DNA of 64,000 nt from Diatrype stigma (GCA_022225965.2 JAKJXP020000109.1:1-64000), one strand, 5' to 3'. Counted from the stretch's first letter, positions 21,185 to 33,200 are shown. Program-made: numbers and translations. The notes: generated from the letters alone by a model not told the origin.

Positions 21185-21913
21185 ATGAAGCCCGCCACCA
21201 CCTCCAAGACAGCCCTCGTCATCATCGACGTGCAGTGCGGCTTCCGCCACCCCACGCACTGGGGCACCAGCCGCAGCACGCCAGATTGCGAGTCCAACAT
21301 CGCGCTCCTGCTGGACGCGGCGCGGGCCTACAACAAAGAGCAACAACTGCTGGCCACCACCGCCGCCACAGCGAGTAGTAGTCCAGATGCTGCTTCTGCT
21401 TCCTCAGAGATAGCCATTTGTCACGTGCACCATCACAGCATCTACCCGACCTCCCTGCTGCACCCCAGCACGCGGCTCGAGGTCAGCGACGGCGGCAGCG
21501 CGTCCATGCGAGCCGTGGATCCGGAGCCCTTCGCGGCGCCGCAGGCCGGGGAGGCCGTCTTCGTCAAAGACGTCAACTCGGGCTTCATCGGCACGGGGCT
21601 CGAGGCGTTCCTGCGGAGCCAAGGCGTCCGACAGCTGGTCATCGTCGGCCTGACCACCGACCACTGCGTGAGCACGACCACGCGCATGGCGAGCAACCTG
21701 CGGGTGGTGGCTGTGCGGCGGGAGAACGATGATGGTGATGTGTATGATGAGGGGGATGTCGTGCTGGTGGGCGATGCGTGCGCGACGTATGCGAAGGGCG
21801 GCTTCGATGCCGAGACCGTGCATAAGGTCAGCCTTGCGAGTCTGGATGGGGAGTTTGCGCAGGTGGAAAGCACGAGGAAGGTGTTGGAGGGGGTGTTTGG
21901 GCAGTCGGGTTGA
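21185..21913 (+). CDS. Isochorismatase-family cysteine hydrolase
   Basis: Single-exon gene for a predicted 242-residue soluble enzyme. The catalytic triad of the family is visible: D15 in LVIIDVQ, K128 in VFVKDVNSGF and C161 in GLTTDHCVSTT, with the cis-peptide region before the cysteine. Members split amide or ether bonds in substrates such as nicotinamide, N-carbamoyl compounds or isochorismate; the substrate cannot be deduced, though the VKDVNSGF segment fits the general hydrolase subgroup. An Ala/Ser/Thr-rich insertion at about 57-75 separates the first helix from the strand ending in HVHHHS. The ATG at 21185 follows a TATA box at a suitable distance. The compact, intronless form, with bacterial-type enzyme neighbours, would suit horizontal origin but does not prove it. 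Confidence 0.9.
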   Translation: MKPATTSKTALVIIDVQCGFRHPTHWGTSRSTPDCESNIALLLDAARAYNKEQQLLATTAATASSSPDAASASSEIAICHVHHHSIYPTSLLHPSTRLEVSDGGSASMRAVDPEPFAAPQAGEAVFVKDVNSGFIGTGLEAFLRSQGVRQLVIVGLTTDHCVSTTTRMASNLRVVAVRRENDDGDVYDEGDVVLVGDACATYAKGGFDAETVHKVSLASLDGEFAQVESTRKVLEGVFGQSG

Positions 21914-22870
21914 GATGGAGTTTGGGAGGTATCTGGGGGGTGCGGTAGGATATATTCAAGCAGACCAAGGGACCTAGGCTCGTGGAAAGATCTGATAACT
22001 ACCTAGGTAAACTCATGAGGTTTTAAACACTTTATGGCTTGTCTTGATCCCATCCATCCCGGTTTTATAAGTAGGTAGAATACTACCAACTATTCTATAT
22101 GGGCAGGCTCAGCTTGAACCCGGCATACCTGATATCCCCATGTGTCAAAGCTCCTGTGTAAAGTGAGAGTGCCCAAGGAAATGCTACACCCAATGATCAA
22201 TCACGGAATAAGCTGTGAAGTTTAGAGTCTGTTGTATGACACGATATTCAAACTAGAGCTTGTTGTTCACAGGAGTCTCAAAGCTAGTGAAAATCGTCAA
22301 AGTCATCCTGAGATGATGTTACACCTAGGTACCGTAAGTAGGTAGCGATTCCAATCTGCTGTACGATGCGGTGTCAAATGAATTACACCTGTGCTAAAGG
22401 CACTACGCTTCATAGTCGTTTATCACCCAGACAATTGCAACTAACTCGAACTTCCTTATGTCAATAGCTGGGTTGAAGATTAGTATAATTGCTTCGTACT
22501 TTCTTACAAAGACAGATTATGAAATACCTTCTTGTTAGAGAGACCCCTGAACTTCAGGGGTAAGGAGATACTGGAAATGGGAATGGGATGGTCCGTGCAG
22601 ATTATCCGCTAGATTAGCGATTAACCTCAGCGCCTAATTAGCTAGCCTGGCACTGCATGTGCAGGTATACTTTAGGGATGTATTGTACATATCCCCTCCC
22701 TACAAGTGTACCTACATACATACATACGTCAATGCCGGTATCTTCACTTCAACAGCGTTCGATCCCCCTAAACTTCAAAACAGTTGCATTGATGATTATC
22801 CGGTCGCTTCGGATCGAGAGGTACGCCTTTCTTCTTTTGACACGATAGGAGAAAGGAGAGAGGAGAAAAG
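21914..22870. other. Intergenic, SEH1 promoter
   Basis: 957 bases without a supported gene. It includes ACCTAGGTA-type words (for example 22011-22020) and CATACATA repeats near 22705-22725. The open frame at 22659-23093 merges into SEH1 exon 1 in another frame and is a shadow. Confidence 0.5.
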
Positions 22871-24454
22871 ATGGCTACGCCAGCAAATGAGCCCATGTCG
22901 GCCGAAGAGGGCAAGGCGTTTGACATCGTCGCTCACGGCCACAAAGACGTCGTGCAAGCTATCGCCTTCAACGCCTACGGCGATAGGTGCGCCACCGGGT
23001 CGGTCGACGGCAAGATCCGAGTTTTCAATCGCCACCGAGATGGTACCTGGCGCGTGTGTGACTATTGGGGGGCCCACGGGGGCGAGATCTTAGAGGTATG
23101 GGGATGGCTGCTTTTCTTTCCCCCTCTCCCCTCTCCCCTCTCCCCTCCTTGTTCCATCACCTGACCGGTCTACTGCACTCTACCCCAATCCAGGCAATTC
23201 GTTTCTGGATGTATGATGTATGATGTATGATGTATGTATATATGTATGTGTAGGACTCCATGCTGATCGTGGAACGAAATGCGGCCCCATTGCTACTCGC
23301 CCTCTGTATAGCTGCAATGGTTCCCTCCCACGGTCTACCCCAACCTTCTCGCCTCCCTCGGCATTGAAGGCCGGTTCAAGCTCTGGGCCGAGGACCCCTC
23401 GGCCCCGCCCGGCCAGCGCTTCAGCTCGCGGGGCGCCAACGGCAAGGCGGCCTACGAGAGCCGGTCGCCCCGGGCCCCGTACCGGTCCTTCTCGCTCAAG
23501 CACGACGAGGCGACGCGGTGCACGTACTTCGCGCTGCTGGCGTCGGACGGGCACCTCTCGGTGCACGAGAGCGAGGAGCCCGAGGCCATCGCCGACTACG
23601 CCAAGATCGACAGCTTCCAGGCCTGCGCCAAGCCCACGCGCGGCGAGGAGACCTGCTTCAAGGTCCGGTTCGACCCCAACCCGGAGCCGTGCTACGCCGC
23701 CCTGCGCGCCGGCGTGCCCGCCGACGCCCTCGGCCTCGTCGTCGCCGGCATGACCACCGTCAAGGTCTTCCGCACCCGCGACACCGTCACGAGCTCCTTC
23801 GGCGCGGCCACCCGCGCCCGCGAGTTCTACCTCGCCGTCGAGATCACCGCCCACAAGGGCCTGGTCCGCGACGTCGCCTGGGCCCCCGGCAACTTCCGCG
23901 GCTACGACATGATCGCCACGGCCTGCCAGGACGGCTTCGTGCGCGTCTTCCGCATCGACACGCCCTTCTCCCGCGACGACGGCAAGACCTGGTCCGTGGC
24001 CGACGTGACGGGGGCTAGCGGTGGTGGTCGTGGTATCGGCGGAGGCAACAACAAACCCGACAACAGCAACAGCGACGAGGGGGGCTTCTTCCACACGAAC
24101 ACCGCGGCGGCCCCCTCCAACAAGAGCGGTGGTGGCGGCGGGGCGCGCGCCCGAGCGCTCTCGCACCCGCACTCGTCGGGCATCCGGGCGGAGATCGACA
24201 AGTCGGGCACGCACGGGGAGCGGACGTCGGCGACGGGGCAGCCGGGCCAGATCACGCACGCGGCCAAGGAGCTGTCGAGGCTGGACCTGCACCGCACGCC
24301 GGTGTGGCGCGTGGGCTTCGACGACGACGGCCAGATCCTGGGCAGCGTCGGGGACGACGGCCGGCTGATCTGCTACCGGCAGACGCCCGACCAGGCGTGG
24401 GCCAAGAGCTCGGAGCTGGGCATCATGAAGACGCGCATGGGCGTCGCGCCCTAG
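22871..24454 (+). CDS. SEH1: Nucleoporin/SEA complex WD-repeat protein Seh1
   Basis: Predicted 455 residues; exons 22871-23095 and 23312-24454. Seh1 is an open six-bladed beta-propeller in the nuclear pore Y-complex and in the SEA/GATOR2 complex that controls TORC1. Blades are marked by AHGHKDVVQAIAFNAYGDR, ATGSVDGKIRVFNR, GAHGGEILELQWFPPTVYP, LLASLGIEGRFKLW, AHKGLVRDVAWAP and, near the end, TPVWRVGFDDDGQILGSVGDDG. A Gly/Ser/Asn-rich, disordered insertion of about 75 residues at roughly 308-385 splits the last blades. The 216-nt intron carries a GTATGAT microsatellite and ends TATAG before LQWFPP, the join that restores the family blade. The 22871 ATG is the only fitting start. Confidence 0.92.
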
Positions 24455-24561
24455 CTATGCTCGGGTTGCATTACCTGATCGTTTCGAATTGGATCGGACC
24501 GGGATGGAGAGAGGTGCGAGGTGCGAGGCTGGCTGCCGCGGAGGAAGGGGGATGGGAGGGG

Positions 24562-24574
24562 CATACACACACAT

Positions 24575-24614
<40 letters not shown>
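24562..24614. repeat. Compound (CA)n(GA)n microsatellite
   Basis: About 28 bases of mostly CA dinucleotides pass directly into about 24 bases of GA dinucleotides. It lies some 110 bases after the SEH1 stop, probably in the 3' UTR. Confidence 0.95.
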
Positions 24615-25523
24615 CCAAGCTCTCTGATTATAACTACAATTATGCGCTCGATACCACCGGCCTGGACAGGAAACCATAACCATTATAAACGAATCTACGA
24701 GGGAAATACCCGATACACATTCTGTGGAAGCCGAAGCACAAGGCTTTGAGGCTTGTTCTACTGGGATGCTACAATGTATAGACTTCTTTGTACATTAGGA
24801 CTACGATCAATCTCTATGATTATACCCCTTGCAAGTGCGGTGGATATCGTCTGGTAACTTTAGGTATTGGAGGGTGGAAGTAAACCTGATGTTCAGTAAT
24901 TTGAGGCCTATGAGATAGTTGGCAGCAAGCGCGCCTCAACTGATGTAAGTAATATGCTAGCAATGGCCTCACTTGTGATTTAAACATCGACCTACATATG
25001 CAGCCATCTACCGGTCATGTACCTAGGTAACTGGGTAGTATATGTCTGTGTACTGGTTGCTGGTGAAACAAAGATTCACAATGGTTCCAGCTCGGAAACT
25101 CAGTTGAGTAAGTCAAACTGGCAGACAGAAAACCACATGTTCTCTCTCTAACCATTGATGGTGACAAATGAAATGTGAAGTGTGAAGCCAAGCCGGTTCT
25201 GTTCGAGACCGCTGGGCAAGCTTTGACTGACTTCAAACTTCTAGAACTTCTATACATACCAGTACTACTTCATACGTACCAGTGCTTTGTACCTGCCTTG
25301 TATGTCTCTGTCTTGTAACCTGATTGGCGTGTTTAATAGGCTAGATCTGGTAGCAGTCTCCATGATTTAACCGTTTCGGCCACGTAACTGAACGAACTCT
25401 TGTAAGGACATTACCTAGTGCCCATCTTATCGATAATCGTCGAATAAGTAATCGCAACATGGGAAGTCACAGTCGCAACTGCTGTCTGTTTCGCGTCGAC
25501 GATGTTTGCTTGTGTTTGCCTGG

Positions 25524-25562
25524 AACTGCAACTGCATCTGCATCTGCAACTGCAACTGCAAC
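25524..25562. repeat. TGCAAC/TGCATC hexamer repeat
   Basis: Six tandem hexamers, alternating TGCAAC and TGCATC, about 300 bases before the ALG7 ATG. A related repeat appears at 62500-62550. Confidence 0.9.
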
Positions 25563-25861
25563 ACTCTCGACGACCCGCCCCAACTACAACAACTTCCAAA
25601 GTCGTCGCTTGTTGGGGTTAAACTACAGGCACCTAACAACCGTGCCTCCTTCATCACCGACGACTCAAACCCAAACCCCAACCCATCATTATCGACCCCT
25701 TCGTTGTCGATTCTATCATTGCGACGGTTTCAACCCAAACCCATCTTTATCTTTATTGATCCCATTATTGTCGATCTTGAAGATAGACAGAAGCAGACAG
25801 GACAAACTTCGTCCCAGAAAATGCACTATCCTTAAAACTATCCAGCACGAGAACACTGACA

Positions 25862-27501
25862 ATGGCGTCTACTTCGCCGACTCTCTCCTTAGTGGAGACC
25901 ATCAACCTCTTGGCACTGTCCATGGCTTGCGTCGTCATCCTTGTGCGCAGCTTCGACTTCGACAACAATGGTGGCGAGCCCCTGGTCGCATCACTGTGCT
26001 TCAGTGGCCTGGCCTTCGCTGCCAGCTACGCCATGATCCGTTGGCTGGGGCCGACCTTCGTCCGTGCCGGCCTGCGGGGCCGTGACCTGTCCAAGCCCAG
26101 CAGCAGCAGCAGCAACGGCCAGCAGACGGACTCGCCCTACCTGCCCGAGTGCATGGGGGCTATCTGTGCCGTCGTCTACCTGTTCGTGATGATTGTTTTC
26201 ATCCTCGTCCCTTTTTATAAGGACATAGTGGTCGCAACTAGCGGGGGCGGTAACCGGGATGTGGTCATGAACGTAGAATATGTTCAGAAAGGAAGGCTCT
26301 TGCATAAGTTCCCGCATAGCAAGGTAAGTACATGTCTATAAGTCTACATATACACTCTTCTCCTCTCTGTTCAACCCCAATCATGCTTGATTAATCCAAA
26401 TAATTGCAATGGATAAGGGGTATACTATGAATGAGTATCATATCTGACCCAACTCCGCAGCTGGCATCCTTCCTCTCTGCCATCATCTCACTGCACTCCA
26501 TCACGATCCTCGGCTTCGGCGACGACTTGTTTGACATCCGCTGGCGCCACAAGTTCTTCATCCCGGCATTCGCCTCGATCCCGCTCTTGGTCATCTACTT
26601 CGTCGACTTCGGCGTGACGTCGGTAGTGCTGCCAACCTTCCTGCAGCCGTGGGTGGGACGGGAACTACTTTACCTTGGTCCCCTTTACTACGTCTATATG
26701 GCCGCGTTATGTATCTTCAGCCCGAACAGCATCAACATCCTGGCGGGGATCAACGGAATCGAGGTCTCTCAGAGCGTGGTTATCGCCGCGTTGCTCGCCT
26801 TCAATGACGTCCTCTACCTTACGACGCCTTACCCGCACCCGGCAACCGACTCACACCTCTTCTCTCTCTACTTCCTCCTGCCCTTCTTGGGAGTCAGCCT
26901 GGCCCTGCTGGCACATAATTGGTACCCCGCCCGCGTTTTCGTTGGAGATACCTATTGTTACTTCGCAGGCATGGTTTTCGCCGCAGTCAGCATCCTCGGC
27001 CACTTTTCCAAGACTCTTGTCCTGCTGCTCGTACCTCAGATTTTCAACTTCCTTTACAGCGTTCCGCAGCTGTTCCACCTGATCCCTTGCCCTCGCCACC
27101 GCCTACCCCATTTTAACGCCCGTACCGGGCTGCTCGAGCCCAGCGTTACTCGCTGGGGGGTGGAGGGGGAGAGCGACGAGGACGAAGCGGCCGCAACAGG
27201 CTCAAAGGCATTGGACAGCAAGAAGCAACCGCGCCACATCGTCGCGCAGGTCCTACGACTCCTGGCCCGATTCCGACTATTGCATGTTAAGGAGGATGCA
27301 CAGGGTCGCATCGTGGAGACGAGCAACTTCACCCTCCTGAACCTGTGGCTCGTCTGGCGCGGACCAATGCGAGAGGACCGCCTCGCCCTCGAGATCACGG
27401 CGCTGCAGCTCGCGCTCGGTCTTTTCGGTCTCGTCGTGCGACACAAGCTGGCCCTTCTGGTCTTTAAGGAGGACAACTTGGATATCCGCAGCGTGGTTTG
27501 A
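25862..27501 (+). CDS. ALG7: UDP-GlcNAc:dolichyl-phosphate GlcNAc-1-phosphotransferase Alg7
   Basis: Predicted 500-residue multi-span ER membrane enzyme that makes dolichyl-PP-GlcNAc, the first step of N-glycan precursor synthesis and the target of tunicamycin. Exons 25862-26323 and 26461-27501. The first half has GLRGRDLSK and the PECMGAICAVVYL span. The active-site region follows the intron: the aspartate pair in ILGFGDDLFDIRWRHK (D175, D176), then SPNSINILAGINGIE and later YPARVFVGDTYCYFAG, all conserved from bacterial MraY-type enzymes. LLLVPQIFNFLYSVPQLFHL and CPRHRLPHFN are typical of Alg7. An acidic loop (about 373-395) is variable. The C-terminus ends in a final membrane span. The start gives the expected length against yeast Alg7 (448) with the usual fungal loops. 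Confidence 0.95.
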
Positions 27502-29420
27502 GGACCAAGCAAGACGAAGCAACATACACCGAAAAAGAAGAGAATACTCTTTCTTTTAGAAGACCTACAGACATGAGTTGATGACCATGGTGCGAACCGA
27601 ACGAAAGGCCGTTGGCTGGTTGGTTTGAGATATATATGAGGGGAAGGGTGAGGGCGATGAAGTTGCCTACTCAACCTCGATATGATACCCCTTTTTTTGC
27701 AAAATGATTTTTTGCTTTCTATTTCCTACTTTTAAACTGATAGGGAGGTGATACCGATAGAGAGAGAGAGCTCACTGGCTATATTATCGACACTTTACAT
27801 ACTTGGTTGGCTATTGGGATTTTTTGAGCCAACGAACCCGCATGTACGTGCGCACGATGCTTTTCAGGGAACCCGGATGGATGGACGGACGGACAAACGG
27901 ACGGATAACTTTGTAAATTACTGAGAAGAGCTCACACTTGCATCTGAAAATACCTACACTTCTTGGTTCTCACCTTGTAGACACCCGTGGACCTTGCCTA
28001 GTTGCATGTTCGCAGTGATGCATGCATGCATTCATGGAAAGTGAAGCTTGGCTGTTAATATGACTCAACTTGTGTACATGTAAACCCCATCTTACCTAAT
28101 TGTGCCACTTCAATGCTCGCTGTAATTGTGTAATTAAACACATAGTTCATTCACTATTACGTGCTTCTATGCTTCGAACTACCTAGGTACCCGGCGGTCA
28201 TGTAAGTTACCTACGATAGCTAATAGCTGCATAGGTGACTGGAAGTAACAAATATGGGGTGATGGAAGATGTAGGTGGTATGTATGGGCAGGTAACAAAC
28301 ACAGTTTGGACCAAACCAGCCAACGCGAAAACTAGGCACACACAAGCGAACAAAGGAGAACGATGTTGTTTAAGTCATGTAGTAACTTTTCGTCATCCAC
28401 ATACCCACACGATTATTTATCGTTGAACACCTACCTGCCCAAGCAGAGAAACACCCAACCCATCCATATACAATATACCAACCAATTGCCTACCTGGTCA
28501 CTTACCTACCGAGGCGCTCTTATACTCGGCTGTCATAGCCATCTACAACAACTGATGAATAATACTCGATAACATCCGTGATTGAATCACTCACATAGGA
28601 TCCCAATGGTAACCACCTACAATAATCACACCAAGCATATCAGCAAGTACGGGCAGATGGTTGAACGTTAAATTCCCTTTTGAGATTTCTCATTGATAAA
28701 AAGCCCCTGTAAGCAAAGGCTTGACCCGTCAGCAGCAGCAACAGCAGCAACATCAGAGAATACGACCGTCATTGCTGCTTGTCCCCTCTCTTTGAAAACC
28801 CCTTGCTAATAATAATCCATAGTTTCCGCCCCCAGCCAAGAAGCCCTCCATCATCGCCCTTGGTATCCGAACCGGTGTGGTTTTAAGATCGCTCTAGTAG
28901 TACATACATGGTATAGGAATGCTTTCTCCCGCCGAAAAAAGACAGACTTTTAACTCCGCCACCCTATTTCCTTCCGGACATGTTGTGCCATGGGAATACC
29001 TGACAGCGATATGCAACCCGTTTCCTGCTAACAGATAGCTAACAGATAGAGTCTCATGCACTGATGAGATGCATGTCTCGTAGGTAGCAGGTTTTCCTTG
29101 GAATCGATCTTTTCCAACCCGACGCATGACGGATCACCTAGACCGTACTCCTGACCGTGTGCCCGCTCGTAACGCCAGGCGCAGAAAACGCCATCATCAA
29201 CTGCATATCTGCCCCATTCATGTTCGTGATGAACCTGTTCGAGGAAAAGCAAAAGCACAACAGGAAAGATGATCAGGAAGTGAATGCGTCACAAAGATAA
29301 GTGGAATAGGGAGCCATATAACGAAACACCCGATCGGCAAGTACCGCTCTTATATATTACAAAATGAATAGGGCGTAATGATTGTTCGGTTACGACATTT
29401 GTCATCTGTCATCCAGGATT
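27502..29420. other. 1.9-kb intergenic region between convergent ALG7 and SET3
   Basis: No gene is supported. Contents are a GGAC/GGAT tetranucleotide cluster near 27880-27905, GCATGCAT words near 28018-28032, an ACCTAGGTAC palindrome at 28191-28200 and a short CAG/CAA run near 28730-28750. The 77-76 codon minus-strand frames near 28894-29258 overlap each other and show no motif. Confidence 0.5.
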
Positions 29421-32201
29421 TCAGGAATCGGGGTTTTTTTCATTGACGGTAGAGTCGAGCATCACTGTGTCAGTGGTAGTCGGCGATTTGGGTTCTTCCG
29501 AGGCCGGCATTGGTGGTTTCAGTGAGGTTCCTGGAGGCTTTGCAGCCGCAGCTTTGTTCATCCTGCTCTTCGTATAGTCGCTAAGACTTAGTTTCTTTTT
29601 CACAGGACTAGGATGGGCGGCAATGCCATTGACGGCTGGTGGTGCGAATGGGTTCGACAAATTGCTGCTAGCAAAAGGTGACTGGGCTGTGCTTGCAGTC
29701 GCGGATAAAGGGGTATTGGTCATCGAAGGCGTCGGAGCCGAACTATCAAAAGCAGGGACCGGTGGTAATTGTACTCGCAAGTCGGGTACTTTGATTTTGA
29801 CGCTCCCATTTGTTGCGTCATCGTTGGTCCGTGGTGCATTAGACTCCATCGAAGGTAGGGGTGGAGCATCGGCCATAGGAATATCAGTTGAGTGCTCTAT
29901 GGTCGGTAACTGTGCTTTGCTTCCTGCGTCTGCCGCCGGCGATGTGGGGGAGATTGTCTGCTCTCTCTCCCTTGTGGGGGAGTCGAGATCCATTTTGACC
30001 ATTGCGGACACGACCGATGTTGGAGAGGCCAGCACGACACTATTCCGGCGCTCTATTTCAATCGCACGTTCGCGGTGCCTGTTTCCCAACAGTTTCTTTG
30101 CCAGCGAAACGACTCTCTTCTTCGGCTTTGGCGTCTGATGGTTGGGACTATACCACTCTCCTTCTACGGGATCTGTCTGTACAGAGGCATCGCAGTACTC
30201 TGGGCGTTGGCTCTGTGAAGAGCGCCGCGGAATGGGGATGGAGGCCTGCATCTTAGGCATTTCTGGCGCGCTTGGTGACAGCCCGCTAGCTGGTGATCTT
30301 GAAACGCTTCTTTTAGAAGTACTGGCATCGACATACCGACGTTCGGCCGATCCATTGACACCAGTAGAGGCCTGGCTTGCCGAGTTGCGTTGTCTCGGTT
30401 TCGCAGTGGTTGCGGAACTGCCAGTCCCATCAGATATTCGTTTCTTCTTCCTTGGAGGAGGCTGTTGCTCCATGCGGCGAAAGGTATCTTCAACCATTTG
30501 AACTTTGCGTTTGTCCCTATCCGTGAGCTCTGTTAACACTCCCAAGGTATCAAATGAGCCCTGGCGCGCCGGCGTCATATCCCGACTTGGTGGTTTACTT
30601 CGGGAGGATCCCGAATCGTTATCTGCACCGTCATCGCCCTGGCCCTCACTAGGGGCGCGGCTGTGACCGGTGCTTGTCGGCGAAACCGCATTCGTTTTGG
30701 GCTTGCGAGACTTCTTCTTGGTCGCATTCGACCTGGTCTGTGTCCTGGTGATATATGTCCGATAGAAACGAACAAACGCACAGTCATCCCTCAAGTCGCA
30801 GGCGCAACCACCATACTCGGAGAGGACAGTGTTTATCCAATTGGCAATGGTCTGATATCTCTCCACTTCATTCACGTCAAATTCCGGCTGAACATTTGTA
30901 TCTTCATCACCAAGACCAAGCAATTGTAACATCCGGGTTCTGTCGTCCTTTGGCCAGCGGAAATCCCAGGGTATTGTCAGTTGCTCGCCGGGGGCTATTT
31001 TGCGATCGCTCACGAGCCAAAAATGATACTCCGAGCCGCCCGACAAGTAGGTTTCTAGGACGACATTGGGTTTGCAGCTCCGTCTCACGTAGCGTGCCAC
31101 GGATCCTTCCTTCCTCGTGTCGATATAAATGGGGAGAAGAGGGTGGAAGAAGACGAAAGGAAGCGGGGAGCTCAGTTCTGCCCACCGGTTCTCTGGGTCT
31201 TCACAGTAGTTCTTCTGGATTCCAATTTGACCGTTGAGCTCGACAAGTGGGACATCTTTTTCAATTGCGTTCGGTGTCAACAAGTATTGCCAATGAAGAA
31301 CAGCATCTTGTGTTTGCCTTTTTTTGTGCCCCAGCTCTGGACTCCCTCTAAGCTTGTCAATATTCGAAGGCAAAGACTCGAAGACATCACCATAATCGCA
31401 ACCGGTCTCTTGTTTCAATTTGTCGTGATCGCGCAACCATATTGACAAAACGTTCGATATGACAAGACTGGCAAATGAATTAGTCTGAACGAGCGACACA
31501 TCACTATCGTCATTGTAGAGGTTCATGAAACCGCTCGAATAATTATGAATCTCGGCTTCTTGTGGTAGATCCGGCGGCGTCGTAGCTGGGCTCGGTGGGT
31601 GGCCATGAGGATTTCCAGACTTGTTGTTATACGGTGGGCTTCGCTTTGGGTTTTGAGAGCTGATGGATTGGCTGGCTCGGTGTGTGCTCTTGGACTTTTT
31701 GTGTTGATGTGTTGATGTATTATCATGGGCTTGTTTCGCGTTGGTCTCGGAACCAGCGTGACCGTTCACCTGAGCATCACTCGGCTTGGACTTCTTCTTT
31801 TGACTCTTGGTTAGTGGTCGCTTCTGTTTTCTCTCGAGGCTTTCTGTCGTGTTAGGTTTGCCCTGGCGTAAGCTCTGTCGCTCGAAGGCGCGCTGATGGT
31901 CGAGTGGGCGAGGCTTGCAGTCGGCGCATGAATGGGCGAAATCCTCTCGATAGGCTTCATGGGTATTGTGAGGATAGAAACATTCGATATGTTGCCATGT
32001 ATCGCACGTTTCACAGTAGATGGTATTCCCGTCATCGTCAGAGAAGCCGCAGATACACTTGATTGTGTAGGGCTCTTCATCGACCACCTCGATCTTACTA
32101 GGCACATGATGCAGGAAGGCAGTTGTGGCTTTAGGACTGGCAGCGGTCGTCTGACTCGGGGTCACTACAGGCGTTGACAACGATGGAAGCTTTTCTGTCA
32201 T
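29421..32201 (-). CDS. SET3: Set3-type PHD and SET domain protein (Set3C histone deacetylase complex)
   Basis: Single-exon gene for a predicted 926-residue nuclear protein. The PHD finger at about 45-97 has ligands C49, C51, C63, C66, H71, C74, C92 and C95 (KCICGFSDDDG, YCETCDTWQHIEC, SCADC). It matches the Set3/MLL5 group that binds trimethylated H3K4. The SET domain at about 335-417 has ARYVRRSCKPNVVLE, the knot motif, then EYHFWLVSDRKIAPGEQLTIPW. Members of this group are generally thought to be catalytically inactive; the usual NHS catalytic motif is here SCKP, which supports that. In yeast Set3 scaffolds an Hos2/Sif2 deacetylase complex that represses genes by antisense or distal transcription. 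The remaining 500 residues are disordered, with KKKSRK and MTPARQGSFD type segments. Confidence 0.92.
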   Translation of the reverse strand: MTEKLPSLSTPVVTPSQTTAASPKATTAFLHHVPSKIEVVDEEPYTIKCICGFSDDDGNTIYCETCDTWQHIECFYPHNTHEAYREDFAHSCADCKPRPLDHQRAFERQSLRQGKPNTTESLERKQKRPLTKSQKKKSKPSDAQVNGHAGSETNAKQAHDNTSTHQHKKSKSTHRASQSISSQNPKRSPPYNNKSGNPHGHPPSPATTPPDLPQEAEIHNYSSGFMNLYNDDSDVSLVQTNSFASLVISNVLSIWLRDHDKLKQETGCDYGDVFESLPSNIDKLRGSPELGHKKRQTQDAVLHWQYLLTPNAIEKDVPLVELNGQIGIQKNYCEDPENRWAELSSPLPFVFFHPLLPIYIDTRKEGSVARYVRRSCKPNVVLETYLSGGSEYHFWLVSDRKIAPGEQLTIPWDFRWPKDDRTRMLQLLGLGDEDTNVQPEFDVNEVERYQTIANWINTVLSEYGGCACDLRDDCAFVRFYRTYITRTQTRSNATKKKSRKPKTNAVSPTSTGHSRAPSEGQGDDGADNDSGSSRSKPPSRDMTPARQGSFDTLGVLTELTDRDKRKVQMVEDTFRRMEQQPPPRKKKRISDGTGSSATTAKPRQRNSASQASTGVNGSAERRYVDASTSKRSVSRSPASGLSPSAPEMPKMQASIPIPRRSSQSQRPEYCDASVQTDPVEGEWYSPNHQTPKPKKRVVSLAKKLLGNRHRERAIEIERRNSVVLASPTSVVSAMVKMDLDSPTREREQTISPTSPAADAGSKAQLPTIEHSTDIPMADAPPLPSMESNAPRTNDDATNGSVKIKVPDLRVQLPPVPAFDSSAPTPSMTNTPLSATASTAQSPFASSNLSNPFAPPAVNGIAAHPSPVKKKLSLSDYTKSRMNKAAAAKPPGTSLKPPMPASEEPKSPTTTDTVMLDSTVNEKNPDS

Positions 32202-33200
32202 AATCTAACAGACACCAAACGAGGCAGTCGGGTGTCGGGGTTCTGGAAAGGGTTGTTTAACAATGTAATATGGATGGCATGACGACGAAGCGGCGTTCGA
32301 CGCAACAGCGGTTTGCGGGCGTGTCGGAGGGCAAGACGTGTCCCCTATGATAACCATGCGTTTTTAAAGTCGTGTGAGAATATCGGGTTGTCGTTTGAGC
32401 GGATCGTTGTCGTTTGAGCAGATTGGCAGGTTCGGAACGGTAGGACTCGACGAAGAGCAGACGAGGACAGTCACAAAGGATAGATCGAAGACAAAGGAAA
32501 ACTTGTCGATTCAAGGTATGCTCGAGAGCAAAACTCAGTCGACCAAGTGCGAATACGAAGATGAGATGTCACGATATCGAGTGTCTGAGAGATAACACAG
32601 AACACGAACAAATGTTGATCTGGTCGCGATGGGGGCGAGCAACGAGAATGCCAAGGTCGAGGTTGAGGAGTCCAATGCGCCTTAAGAGGAGGAGGGTATA
32701 GATGGGATTATGTCGTGTCGATTATGAAAGCCGGAGTCAAAGACTAAAACTTTTTGGTCGTATTGAGGCAGTCTGTAATGGTCGTGCTGGAAACAAATTG
32801 TTTTCGTCGGGCGTGTTGGTGTAGGAGGAGGATGAGGAGGGATGAGAATGGGGATGGAACGGGGCAGATTTGATTGAGAGATTGAGCGAGGACGAGGAAT
32901 ACCTGGGCCAAGTCCACAGACGTACCTACCTGGGCCTGTGTAGCTGTGCAGGTACGAACAAGGTAACTTGGAACTTGGGTGGGTGTGGTAGGCTTGGTAG
33001 GCTTGGTAGGTGGTAGGCAAGAGGTAAGACAGATAGACCACAGAGAATGCGCACCAAGCAAAAAGCAGAGGGAACTGGCGGGCTGTCGGGGCTTGTCTAG
33101 CACTCACTAGCATCGAGGCAGGAGCAGGCAGGAGCGGAGTTCCAGGTCTGGGTACCGCCTGCAGGGCAGTGTGGGAGTGTGGGAGGGTGCGAGGGCGGGA

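Larger units (their letters stand above)
24455..25861. other. 1.4-kb intergenic region, ALG7 promoter and leader
   Basis: No gene is supported. It holds a compound CA/GA microsatellite just after SEH1 (24562-24614) and a TGCAAC-type hexamer repeat in the probable ALG7 leader (25524-25562), followed by CAAACCC-rich sequence to the ALG7 start. Minus-strand open frames over the hexamer are artefacts of the repeat. Confidence 0.5.

Noticed and set aside
23180..24292. 370-codon minus-strand frame over SEH1
   Set aside because: Arg/Gly/Val-rich antisense shadow of the GC-rich SEH1 exon.
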